From contig JASMSZ010000034.1 of assembly GCA_041694515.1 (NCBI GenBank), positions 1-45,492 of the forward strand: a DNA stretch of 45,492 nt, given 5' to 3'. Within the stretch, counting starts at the first letter, position 1. Each line of letters starts with the position of its first letter. Both the position numbers and the translations under genes were made by a program. Below are positions 23,501-31,285 of this stretch, piece by piece. Origin of the DNA: Halanaerobium sp041694515. Lineage in GTDB: Bacteria > Bacillota > Halanaerobiia > Halanaerobiales > Halanaerobiaceae. Under the pieces are notes generated by a model, which did not search any database, was not told the DNA's origin, and worked only from the letters and a program-made list of their open reading frames with translations.

Positions 23501-24769
23501 TTGTCAGCCAATAAAAGATTTGATAACAGATATTTAAAAGTCTTTTTAGCTTTTTTAATTGGTTTGGTAGTAGGACTAATTGCTCTGCTTTATAATAAAT
23601 TTTTAGATTTTTTCACTTTTTCCTTAATTGATATTGGGATGGAGCTGACAATTTATAACCGCTTAACTTTTTTATTCTTACCTGCAGTTGGGGGACTTAT
23701 TGTTGGTTTTATAATAAAATATGGGAGTATGACTGCTAAAGGACATGGAATTCCTGCTATTTTATCTTCAATTAAGAGCAAAGAGCGGCATTTAACTTAC
23801 TGCGATCTTTTGACAGAGGGTTTTGCCTCTGCAATTACTATTTCCACCGGGGGTTCTGGCGGAAGAATAGGGCCAATTGTAGAGATTGGAGCCGGAATGG
23901 GTGATTTAATTGCCTATAAACTTGATTTAAAGCTTTTTGATTATCAGACTTTTTTAGGTTGTGGTGCTGCTGCTGGAATTGCAGGGTTATTTCACGCACC
24001 CTTAGGTGGAATTATGTTTGTAAACGAAATACTGTTTAATAAGGTCGAAAAAAACCGCCTGCTGATGGTGGCTGTCAGTGCAATTTCTGCCGATATGGTT
24101 GTTCGCTGGAGTGGGAGAGATCTTTTTCTGGCAAATTTAGATCTGGGTCAGGTTGGAAGTGCCTATAATTTTTTGACAGCAGCAGTTATCGGGATATTTT
24201 CTGCTATTTTTGCTGTAGCATTTGTATATACTCTACGTAAACTAGCTAATTTATTTGATAATTTAAAAATAAATATTGTTTTAAAACCTGCTTTAGGTGG
24301 CTTGCTGCTGGGAATGATTGCTTTTCAGCTGCCGGAAATCATGGGTTCAGGAAATAGAATAATTGTTTCTTTATTTAACCAGTCAGAATTTAATCTTGGC
24401 TTTTTACTTCTGCTTTTAATATTTAAAATTATTGCTACTTCATTAACTCTGGGTTCAGGTGGTTCAGGTGGGATATTTTCCCCATCACTATTTATCGGCA
24501 GTCTGACCGGAATTATTATTGGCACTTTATTTAATCAAATTTTTCCTTTTTTAAGCGGTTCAGCTTCTTTATATGCCTTAATTGGAATGGCATCAGTAAT
24601 TAGTGCAGTTATCAGAGCTCCCTTAACAGCTACCTTTATTATTCTGGAGTTTACTTACAATTACACTTTGACTATTCCACTGTTAATAGCTTCTCTGATT
24701 GCTGAGCGGGCGGCAAGTATGAGTGGTTTAAAGTCTGCTTATTCACCAGATTATTTTGAACGACTGTAA
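23501..24769 (+). CDS. ClC-family chloride channel/transporter without gating glutamate
   Basis: A 422-residue membrane protein with about ten hydrophobic segments and the ClC signature motifs. GHGIPAIL corresponds to GSGIP. GGSGGRIGPIVEIGA corresponds to GREGP. GGSGGIFSPSLFIGS corresponds to GxFxP, and the C-terminal LTIPLLIAS region is also present. The glutamate of GREGP that gates and couples proton exchange is replaced by isoleucine, so passive channel-like anion flow is more likely than H+/Cl- exchange. There is no CBS pair at the C terminus. Start: TTG 23501 behind AAGGCGGTGA. It follows gyrB by 40 bases and may share its transcript. Anion permeability would matter in a salt-adapted cell. 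Confidence 0.88.
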   Translation: MSANKRFDNRYLKVFLAFLIGLVVGLIALLYNKFLDFFTFSLIDIGMELTIYNRLTFLFLPAVGGLIVGFIIKYGSMTAKGHGIPAILSSIKSKERHLTYCDLLTEGFASAITISTGGSGGRIGPIVEIGAGMGDLIAYKLDLKLFDYQTFLGCGAAAGIAGLFHAPLGGIMFVNEILFNKVEKNRLLMVAVSAISADMVVRWSGRDLFLANLDLGQVGSAYNFLTAAVIGIFSAIFAVAFVYTLRKLANLFDNLKINIVLKPALGGLLLGMIAFQLPEIMGSGNRIIVSLFNQSEFNLGFLLLLLIFKIIATSLTLGSGGSGGIFSPSLFIGSLTGIIIGTLFNQIFPFLSGSASLYALIGMASVISAVIRAPLTATFIILEFTYNYTLTIPLLIASLIAERAASMSGLKSAYSPDYFERL

Positions 24770-24780
24770 ATAGTAAAAAC

Positions 24781-24810
24781 TTGACATTAAAGCTCTTTTT
24801 GTTTTATAAT
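24781..24810 (+). promoter_or_regulatory. SigA promoter of the rubredoxin gene
   Basis: Perfect TTGACA (24781-24786), 18-base spacer, perfect TATAAT (24805-24810). It lies 44 bases before the rubredoxin ATG. Confidence 0.85.
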
Positions 24811-24854
24811 TAGTTAGGTAAATAAATACTATAATTAGGAAGGAGCGACTCAAT

Positions 24855-25019
24855 ATGCAGAAGTATCAGTGCACAGTTTGTATGTACATTTATGATCCAG
24901 AAGAAGGAGATCCTGTAGGTGGAATCGAGCCAGGTACATCTTTTGAAGATCTTCCAGATGACTGGACCTGTCCAGAATGTGGTGTAGGTAAAGATATGTT
25001 TGAACCATATGATGACTAA
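24855..25019 (+). CDS. rubredoxin
   Basis: A 54-residue electron carrier with one Fe(Cys)4 site. The ligands are C6 and C9 in YQCTVCMYIYDP and C39 and C42 in TCPECGVGKDMFE. The aromatic core is conserved (Y, W38) and the protein is full length for the family. Rubredoxins pass electrons to oxygen- and peroxide-detoxifying enzymes in anaerobes. It is a monocistronic unit with a consensus promoter, an AGGAGCGA ribosome site and a strong terminator, which suggests high expression. Confidence 0.96.
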   Translation: MQKYQCTVCMYIYDPEEGDPVGGIEPGTSFEDLPDDWTCPECGVGKDMFEPYDD

Positions 25020-25046
25020 TATTACTTATATTTAAATATTTTTTAA

Positions 25047-25079
25047 AAAACTGGGGCTTTAACCCCAGTTTTTATTTTA
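25047..25079 (+). terminator. terminator of rubredoxin
   Basis: The 10-bp stem AAAACTGGGG/CCCCAGTTTT (25047-25056 and 25063-25072) has a 6-nt loop and is followed by TTATTTTA. Confidence 0.9.
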
Positions 25080-25152
25080 CTTTCAAAATTAATTATAGTA
25101 TAATTACTTCGAATAAGAAATAAGATGTATGGGAAATAAAGGCGGGATAAAA

Positions 25153-26475
25153 ATGAAATTAAAGAAAAAAAATTTAACACCAGCTCAGTATCTGGTGAGC
25201 GGCTATTTTGTAATTATTATGATTGGATCATTACTTTTAATGCTGCCAGTTGCTACAACTGACGGTCAGGGATTGGGGGCTATAGATGCAGTTTTCACGG
25301 CAACTTCAGCCACCTGTGTAACCGGTCTGATTGTAGTAAATACAAAGGAAGCTTTTACTATTTTTGGCTCAACTGTAATTATGCTTTTAATCCAGATTGG
25401 TGGGCTCGGGATTATGTCGATGTCTACTTTATTTGCTTTTGTGGTCGGCAAGAAAATTAGTCTTAAGGAAAGGCTAATAATTCAGGAAGACTTAAATCAG
25501 TATCAGATTTCGGGTATGGTAAGACTGGTTCAGTATCTTTTAGGTTTTACTTTTGCTATTGAAGGAACAGCAGCGGTGATTTTATTTTTACGTTTAAGTC
25601 AGGATTATCCGTTCTGGAGAGCAATTTATCTTTCTATTTTTCACGCAGTTTCTGCCTTTAACAATGCAGGATTTGATCTTTTTGGCAGCAGTTTAGAAAG
25701 TTTTACCGGTGATATTACAATTAATTTTGTCATCATGGCCTTAATAATTCTCGGTGGAATTGGTTTTGGGGTTATGATGGAAGCCTATAACCGAATTAAA
25801 TTTAAAAAGTCTACTTTACAGACTAAGATTGTAATTGTGATGACTCTGGCTTTATTAGTTTTTGGATTTATAACCTTTTTTATTTTAGAATATAATAATA
25901 CCCTTAATGGATTACCTTTATTGGATAAAATACTGGGAGCTATGTTTCTTTCGGTTACTCCACGGACAGCAGGTTTTAATACAGTTCCAACAGGTGCCTT
26001 AAAACAATCTTCATTATTTTTAATTATTGTTTTAATGTTTATTGGTGCTTCTCCAGGTTCAACCGGTGGTGGGATTAAGACAACTACTTTTGGTGTTATA
26101 CTGGTAACAATGAAAAATATGATTACTGGTAAGGAGGATATGGAAATTTATAATCGTAGATTCGAAAAACAAATTATCTACAAAGCTTTCACTATTACAA
26201 TGCTTGCTGCTGGTCTTGTTATTTTAACCACAACATTATTATTGATTATTGAAGATTTTCCTTTTATAGATATTTTATTCGAAACAGTTTCTGCTTTTGG
26301 TACAGTTGGTTTATCTACGGGTATTACAGGCCAGCTTTCCAAAATTAGTAGAGTTTTAATTACAATCACTATGTTTGCAGGTCGAGTTGGTCCCTTAACT
26401 CTGGCGGTAGCAATTGGAGAAAAACAACGAAAAGGAACTTATCATTATCCAACCGAAAAGGTAATGGTCGGATAA
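25153..26475 (+). CDS. ktrB: KtrB/TrkH-family potassium uptake membrane subunit
   Basis: A 440-residue protein with four M1-P-M2 repeats. The selectivity-filter glycines appear in ATSATCVTGLIV, AVSAFNNAGFDL, TPRTAGFNTV and SAFGTVGLSTG. GASPGSTGGGIKTTTF is the usual gating-loop region. It forms a K+ (probably Na+-coupled) uptake channel with the cytoplasmic regulator encoded next. I choose ATG 25153, which follows AAAGGCGGG at 25139-25146; the ATG at 25129 lies before that site. No c-di-AMP riboswitch is apparent: only about 70 bases separate it from the rubredoxin terminator. A TATAAT at 25099-25104 probably belongs to its promoter. Confidence 0.92.
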   Translation: MKLKKKNLTPAQYLVSGYFVIIMIGSLLLMLPVATTDGQGLGAIDAVFTATSATCVTGLIVVNTKEAFTIFGSTVIMLLIQIGGLGIMSMSTLFAFVVGKKISLKERLIIQEDLNQYQISGMVRLVQYLLGFTFAIEGTAAVILFLRLSQDYPFWRAIYLSIFHAVSAFNNAGFDLFGSSLESFTGDITINFVIMALIILGGIGFGVMMEAYNRIKFKKSTLQTKIVIVMTLALLVFGFITFFILEYNNTLNGLPLLDKILGAMFLSVTPRTAGFNTVPTGALKQSSLFLIIVLMFIGASPGSTGGGIKTTTFGVILVTMKNMITGKEDMEIYNRRFEKQIIYKAFTITMLAAGLVILTTTLLLIIEDFPFIDILFETVSAFGTVGLSTGITGQLSKISRVLITITMFAGRVGPLTLAVAIGEKQRKGTYHYPTEKVMVG

Positions 26476-26517
26476 TTGAGAAATTGGGAGTAGTTTTAGT
26501 TACAGGAGGACAGATAA

Positions 26518-27168
26518 ATGAAACAATTTGTTGTAATTGGTTTAGGCCGTTTTGGTTCCAGTGTTGCTACAACTTTAGCTGAAAACGGTTATGATGTTTT
26601 AGCTATAGATAAAGATGAAGAAAGAGTACAATCAATTTCTACTAAGGTGACCCATGCAGTAGAAGCTGATGCTACAGATGAAGAAGCTTTAAAAACTCTG
26701 GGAGTTAGAAATTTCGATGTTGCAGTTGTGAGCATTGGGGATAATATTTCTGGTAATATTCTATGTACTTTAATTTTAAAAGAACTTGGAGTTCCTTATG
26801 TAATAGTAAAAGCACCTGACACTTTGCACGGGAAGGTGTTAACTAAAGTTGGAGCAGATAGAGTAGTTTATCCGGAAAGAGATATGGGAGCCAGAATAGC
26901 TCATAATCTTATTTCATCTAATGTGCTTGATTATATAGAATTTGCACCAGAGTATGGAGTTATAGAAATCCTGGCTACAAATAAGATGGTTGGAAAGACT
27001 CTTAAAGAACTAGAATTTAGATCAAAGTTTAATGTCAATGTGATGGCAATTAAGCGGGGAGATAATTTAAATATTTCTCCTGGTGCTGGTGATAAAGTAC
27101 TTGAAGGTGATCGGCTGGTTGTAATGGGTAAAAATGAAAGTTTAGACCAGTTAAAGAATTTTGATTAA
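26518..27168 (+). CDS. ktrA: KtrA/TrkA-family potassium uptake regulatory subunit
   Basis: A 216-residue cytoplasmic gating ring subunit. The RCK_N (TrkA-N) Rossmann domain at 1-125 has the nucleotide motif GLGRFGSS and the strand-end acidic residue in VLAIDKDEERV. An RCK_C (TrkA-C) domain follows at about 135-216, the known c-di-AMP-binding module in Bacillus KtrA. The ATG follows CAGGAGGA, 42 bases after ktrB, giving a ktrB-ktrA operon. Potassium import is a core osmotic response, so this pair would matter under high salt. Confidence 0.93.
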   Translation: MKQFVVIGLGRFGSSVATTLAENGYDVLAIDKDEERVQSISTKVTHAVEADATDEEALKTLGVRNFDVAVVSIGDNISGNILCTLILKELGVPYVIVKAPDTLHGKVLTKVGADRVVYPERDMGARIAHNLISSNVLDYIEFAPEYGVIEILATNKMVGKTLKELEFRSKFNVNVMAIKRGDNLNISPGAGDKVLEGDRLVVMGKNESLDQLKNFD

Positions 27169-27203
27169 AAGTAATAGTTTTAGTTAACTACAGGAGTGAA
27201 ATA

Positions 27204-28532
27204 ATGAGTGAAAATAAATTTTATAATATAATAACCTATGGCTGTCAGATGAATGAACATGATTCAGAAAGACTGGCCGGGATGCTGGAAGAAATGGGTT
27301 ATCAGCAGACCGACGAATTGGGCAGAGCAGATATAATTTTATTAAATACCTGTATTATTAGAGAAAATGCTGAATTGAAAGTATTTGGTAAATTGGGTGA
27401 ACTTAAGCGATATAAAAGAGAAAATCCCGACTTAATTATCGGAATTGGCGGCTGCATGATGCAGCAGGATGAGCCTGTTGATGAAGTATATAAAAAATAT
27501 CGTCATGTAGATTTAATTTTTGGGACTCATAATATTCACCATTTACCCAATTTGATAAAAAAAATTGAAGAGTCAAGAGATAGAATTGTTGAAGTGTGGG
27601 ATGAAGAAGAAGGTTTAATCCCTGATTTGCCTTCACAAAGGGAATCAGAACATTCAGCCTGGATCTCAATTATTCAGGGCTGTGATAATTTCTGTACTTA
27701 CTGCATTGTTCCCTATGTAAGAGGCAGAGAGCGCAGCCGACCACTAAGCTCTATTGTAGAAGAAGCAGCAGGGCTGGCCGCAGATGGAGTTAAAGAAATT
27801 ACCCTCTTAGGTCAAAATGTTAATTCATATGGGAATGATCTGGAAAAAGAAATTGGCTTTCCCAAATTGCTGGAAGAACTAAATAAAGTTGAAAAACTTA
27901 AGAGAATTCGCTTTATGACTTCCCATCCCAGAGATTTATCAGATGATTTACTAAATAAAATTAAAAAACTTGATAAGGTGGCCAATCATATTCACCTACC
28001 AGTTCAATCAGGAAGTAATAAGGTGCTTAAAGAAATGAATAGGGGTTATACACGTGAATATTATATAGATCGAGTTAAAAAAATACAGCAGGAAATTCCA
28101 GGAGCCGCTGTTTCAACAGATTTTATAGTTGGTTTTCCAGGAGAAAGTGAAAAAAATTTTGAAAAAACAATTGAACTGGTTAAAGAATTGAAATTTGATA
28201 TGGCCTACACTTTTATCTATTCTCCCCGGAGTGGTACTCCAGCTGCTCGCAGAGATGATCAGATAGATGAAGATATTAAAAAAGATCGTTTAAATCGTTT
28301 AATGGAGTTGCAGAATAAAATTAGTTATGATAATAATCAGAAGTTAATTGGAAGTACCCAGGAAATATTAGTTACAGGTCCCAGCAATAATGATCCAGAA
28401 GTATTTGAAGGTCGAACATCTACCAATAAGATCTGTTTTATTGATAAAAGAGAGGATCTGGTTGGAGAAGTAGTTAAAGTCAGGATTGAGGATGCTAAAA
28501 GCTGGACTCTGGAAGGAACAGTAATTGAATAA
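27204..28532 (+). CDS. miaB: tRNA-2-methylthio-N6-dimethylallyladenosine synthase MiaB
   Basis: A 442-residue radical SAM methylthiotransferase that adds the 2-methylthio group to i6A37 of tRNAs reading UNN codons. The auxiliary cluster cysteines lie in TYGCQMNEHDSER, LNTCIIRENAE and GGCMMQQ. The radical SAM triad is in GCDNFCTYCIVPYVRGRERSR, and a C-terminal TRAM domain ends the protein (about 375-440). The wording is MiaB rather than RimO or MtaB. Its substrate modification is made by MiaA, encoded at 33247. The ATG follows AGGAGTGA, 35 bases after ktrA, and a long palindrome lies downstream. Confidence 0.96.
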   Translation: MSENKFYNIITYGCQMNEHDSERLAGMLEEMGYQQTDELGRADIILLNTCIIRENAELKVFGKLGELKRYKRENPDLIIGIGGCMMQQDEPVDEVYKKYRHVDLIFGTHNIHHLPNLIKKIEESRDRIVEVWDEEEGLIPDLPSQRESEHSAWISIIQGCDNFCTYCIVPYVRGRERSRPLSSIVEEAAGLAADGVKEITLLGQNVNSYGNDLEKEIGFPKLLEELNKVEKLKRIRFMTSHPRDLSDDLLNKIKKLDKVANHIHLPVQSGSNKVLKEMNRGYTREYYIDRVKKIQQEIPGAAVSTDFIVGFPGESEKNFEKTIELVKELKFDMAYTFIYSPRSGTPAARRDDQIDEDIKKDRLNRLMELQNKISYDNNQKLIGSTQEILVTGPSNNDPEVFEGRTSTNKICFIDKREDLVGEVVKVRIEDAKSWTLEGTVIE

Positions 28533-28549
28533 TTATTTTGTATATTTAG

Positions 28550-28585
28550 GTACCAGGTACAAAAAGGCCTTTTTGTACCTGGTAC
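28550..28585. repeat. palindromic repeat, copy 1 (GTACCAGGTAC family)
   Basis: A perfect 36-base palindrome: the 11-base arm GTACCAGGTAC, then AAAAAGG|CCTTTTT, then GTACCTGGTAC. It lies 17 bases after the miaB stop and could act as its terminator. A near-identical element is at 38411 and a degenerate one at 39543. Confidence 0.9.
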
Positions 28586-28677
28586 AGAAGAAATGATTCA
28601 CAAAACAAACCTGGAGGATAATTTAATAGATCTTTCAGGTTTTATCTTATTTATCTATAAATTTTGGAGGGATTAAT

Positions 28678-31284
28678 TTGGCTGAGTTAACACCGATGAT
28701 GCAGCAGTATCATAACTTAAAAAATAAATATCAGGATGCAATCTTATTTTTTCGACTGGGAGACTTTTACGAAATGTTTGGTGATGACGCTAAAAAAGCT
28801 GCTAAAATGCTTGATATAGCTTTAACTTCGCGTAATAAAGGTGGGGGAGAAAAAATACCGATGGCAGGAGTTCCTTATCATTCGGCTGCCTCATATATTG
28901 AAAAATTAATCAAAAATGGAATCAAGGTTGCAATCTGTGAACAGCTGGAAGATCCATCAGAAAGCAGTGGTATTGTAGAAAGAGATGTTATCAGGGTGGT
29001 AACTCCAGGAACAGTTATTGAAAATGAAATTCTGGCTGAAAATGAAAATAATTACCTGGCTGCTGCCTTTCAATATGGAGATTATTATGGCTTCTCTTAT
29101 ACAGATATTTCAACTGGAGAATTTTATTTAACCGAATTTCCAGCTTCAGGTCAGGATAAATTAAAAGATGAGATTAATCGTATTTCGCCTCAAGAAATAT
29201 TATTAGATCAAAAAACTGCTCAAACTGATTTAATCGGTGAACTGCAGAATATTTATAATTTCACTTTAAATATACTGGAAGATAAAAAATATAATCGTCT
29301 ATACCAGGGACTTCTGGATCATTTTAAGCTTAAGTCACTTGAGGGCTTTGGCTGTGAAGAAATGAAAGCAGCAGTTTATGCTGCCGGACAGGTGCTCTCC
29401 TATTTAGGAGATACTCAAAAAAGAACAGTTAATCAGATTACAGTTTTAAAATCATATCATTTAGAAGATTATATGGTTTTAGATTCAGCCAGCCGCAGGA
29501 ATTTGGAGTTGACTTCAACTATTAGGGACAATCAGCGTTCTGGTTCCCTGCTTTCAATAGTAGACCAGACTGTAACCTCTATGGGTGGCAGAGAAATTAA
29601 AAAATGGATTAATCAGCCTCTAATTCAAAAAGAGAAAATAGTTAAGAGACATCAGGCGCTGGCAGAGATTATTGATAATTATATGATATTAGAAAAGCTG
29701 AGGTCTGAGCTTACAGAAATTTACGATCTAGAGCGAATTATGAGCAAAGTAACCTATCAATCAGCCAATGCCCGGGATATGATTGCCTTAAGGAATTCGC
29801 TATCTAAACTACCAGCTGTCAAAGAATTAATGTCTGAACTGGAGAGTGATTTACTGCTTGAAATGCAGCAGAAATTTGATCTTTTAGAAGATATTCATGC
29901 TTTAATTGATGGTTCAATTAAAGCAGAACCACCTACTACAATAACTGAAGGCGGTATTATTAAAGATGGATATAATTCAAAGTTAGATGATTTAAGAGAT
30001 TTAGTCAGCAGTGGTAAAGACTGGATAACTTCTCTGCAGAAAGAAGAAAGAGAAAAAACTGGGATTAATACATTAAAAGTTGGTTTTAATAAAGTTTTTG
30101 GTTATTATCTTGAGGTGACAAATTCTCATACTGATAAGGTCCCAGATCGTTACGAAAGAAAACAGACATTAAGCAACAGTGAGCGGTATATTATTCCGAA
30201 ATTAAAGGAAAAAGAATCTGAGGTTCTGGGGGCTGAAGAAAAAATAAATGATCTGGAATATAATTTATTTGTGGAAATAAGAGAAAAAATAGCAGCTGAA
30301 GTAGAAAGAATTAATCAGACAGCAGCTATTATTGCCAGATTAGATGTTTTATTATCATTTTCCCATTTAGCAATGGAAAATAATTATAATAGACCAAAAA
30401 TTAATAATGAAGCAGAAATTAAAATTAAAAATGGACGTCATCCTGTGGTAGAAAAAATGTTTGCTGAGCAGTTTGTGCCAAATGACTGTTATTTAAATCA
30501 GAGAGATCAGCGCTTTATTATCATTACCGGTCCCAATATGTCTGGTAAATCAACCTATATGAGGCAGGTTGCTCTGATAGTATTAATGGCACAGGTGGGT
30601 TCCTATGTGCCGGCAGATGAAGCTGTAATTGGATTGACAGATAGAATTTTTACCAGAGTAGGAGCCAGTGATGATTTGACAACTGGCCAAAGTACTTTTA
30701 TGGTAGAAATGAATGAGGTTGCCAACATAGTTAACAACAGTACAGAAAAAAGTTTAATCATCTTAGATGAGGTTGGAAGAGGTACGAGCACCTATGATGG
30801 TGTCTCTATTGCCTGGTCTGTCAGTGAGTATCTAAATAATCCAGAACGTATTGGTGCAAGAACTTTATTTGCAACACACTATCACGAACTAACACGGCTG
30901 GAAGATGAGTACCAGGGTATTAAAAATTATAATGTATTGGTTAAAGAAGATAGTGATGGGGTACACTTTTTGCACCGTATTGTTGAAGGGAGATCCAGTG
31001 ACAGTTATGGAATAGAAGTTGCCCGTCTGGCAGGGCTGCCAGAGGAAATTATAATCAGTGCCCAAAAAATATTATCACGACTGGAAGAAAACAATAAAAT
31101 GCCGGTTCGTAAATTAGAAAAAACAGTGGCTGATGATAGACATCAGCAGCTGCCATTATTTAATTCAGAAAGAAATTCAATTTTAAAGCAGCTTAATGAA
31201 CAGGATATATTAGAGATGACGCCAATGGATGCTATGAATTTTTTATATAAATTAAAAAAGGATTTGAAAGAAGAGGAGAATTAA
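28678..31284 (+). CDS. mutS: DNA mismatch repair protein MutS
   Basis: An 868-residue mismatch-recognition ATPase. The N-terminal mismatch-binding domain carries the Phe-x-Glu wedge in LGDFYEMFGDDA. Connector, core and clamp domains follow. The ATPase domain (about 600-800) has Walker A GPNMSGKSTYMRQ, IFTRVGASDDLTTGQSTFMVEM, Walker B LIILDEVGRGTSTYDG and FATHYHEL. The C-terminal residues around 835-868 are the dimer/tetramer tail. TTG 28678 follows GGAGGGATTAAT. mutL begins one base after its stop, so the two are coupled. Confidence 0.98.
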   Translation: MAELTPMMQQYHNLKNKYQDAILFFRLGDFYEMFGDDAKKAAKMLDIALTSRNKGGGEKIPMAGVPYHSAASYIEKLIKNGIKVAICEQLEDPSESSGIVERDVIRVVTPGTVIENEILAENENNYLAAAFQYGDYYGFSYTDISTGEFYLTEFPASGQDKLKDEINRISPQEILLDQKTAQTDLIGELQNIYNFTLNILEDKKYNRLYQGLLDHFKLKSLEGFGCEEMKAAVYAAGQVLSYLGDTQKRTVNQITVLKSYHLEDYMVLDSASRRNLELTSTIRDNQRSGSLLSIVDQTVTSMGGREIKKWINQPLIQKEKIVKRHQALAEIIDNYMILEKLRSELTEIYDLERIMSKVTYQSANARDMIALRNSLSKLPAVKELMSELESDLLLEMQQKFDLLEDIHALIDGSIKAEPPTTITEGGIIKDGYNSKLDDLRDLVSSGKDWITSLQKEEREKTGINTLKVGFNKVFGYYLEVTNSHTDKVPDRYERKQTLSNSERYIIPKLKEKESEVLGAEEKINDLEYNLFVEIREKIAAEVERINQTAAIIARLDVLLSFSHLAMENNYNRPKINNEAEIKIKNGRHPVVEKMFAEQFVPNDCYLNQRDQRFIIITGPNMSGKSTYMRQVALIVLMAQVGSYVPADEAVIGLTDRIFTRVGASDDLTTGQSTFMVEMNEVANIVNNSTEKSLIILDEVGRGTSTYDGVSIAWSVSEYLNNPERIGARTLFATHYHELTRLEDEYQGIKNYNVLVKEDSDGVHFLHRIVEGRSSDSYGIEVARLAGLPEEIIISAQKILSRLEENNKMPVRKLEKTVADDRHQQLPLFNSERNSILKQLNEQDILEMTPMDAMNFLYKLKKDLKEEEN

Positions 31285-31285
31285 A

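Noticed and set aside
25020..25152. c-di-AMP (ydaO-type) riboswitch before ktrB
   Set aside because: Only about 70 bases lie between the rubredoxin terminator and the ktrB start, far too short for that riboswitch, and no characteristic stems are present.
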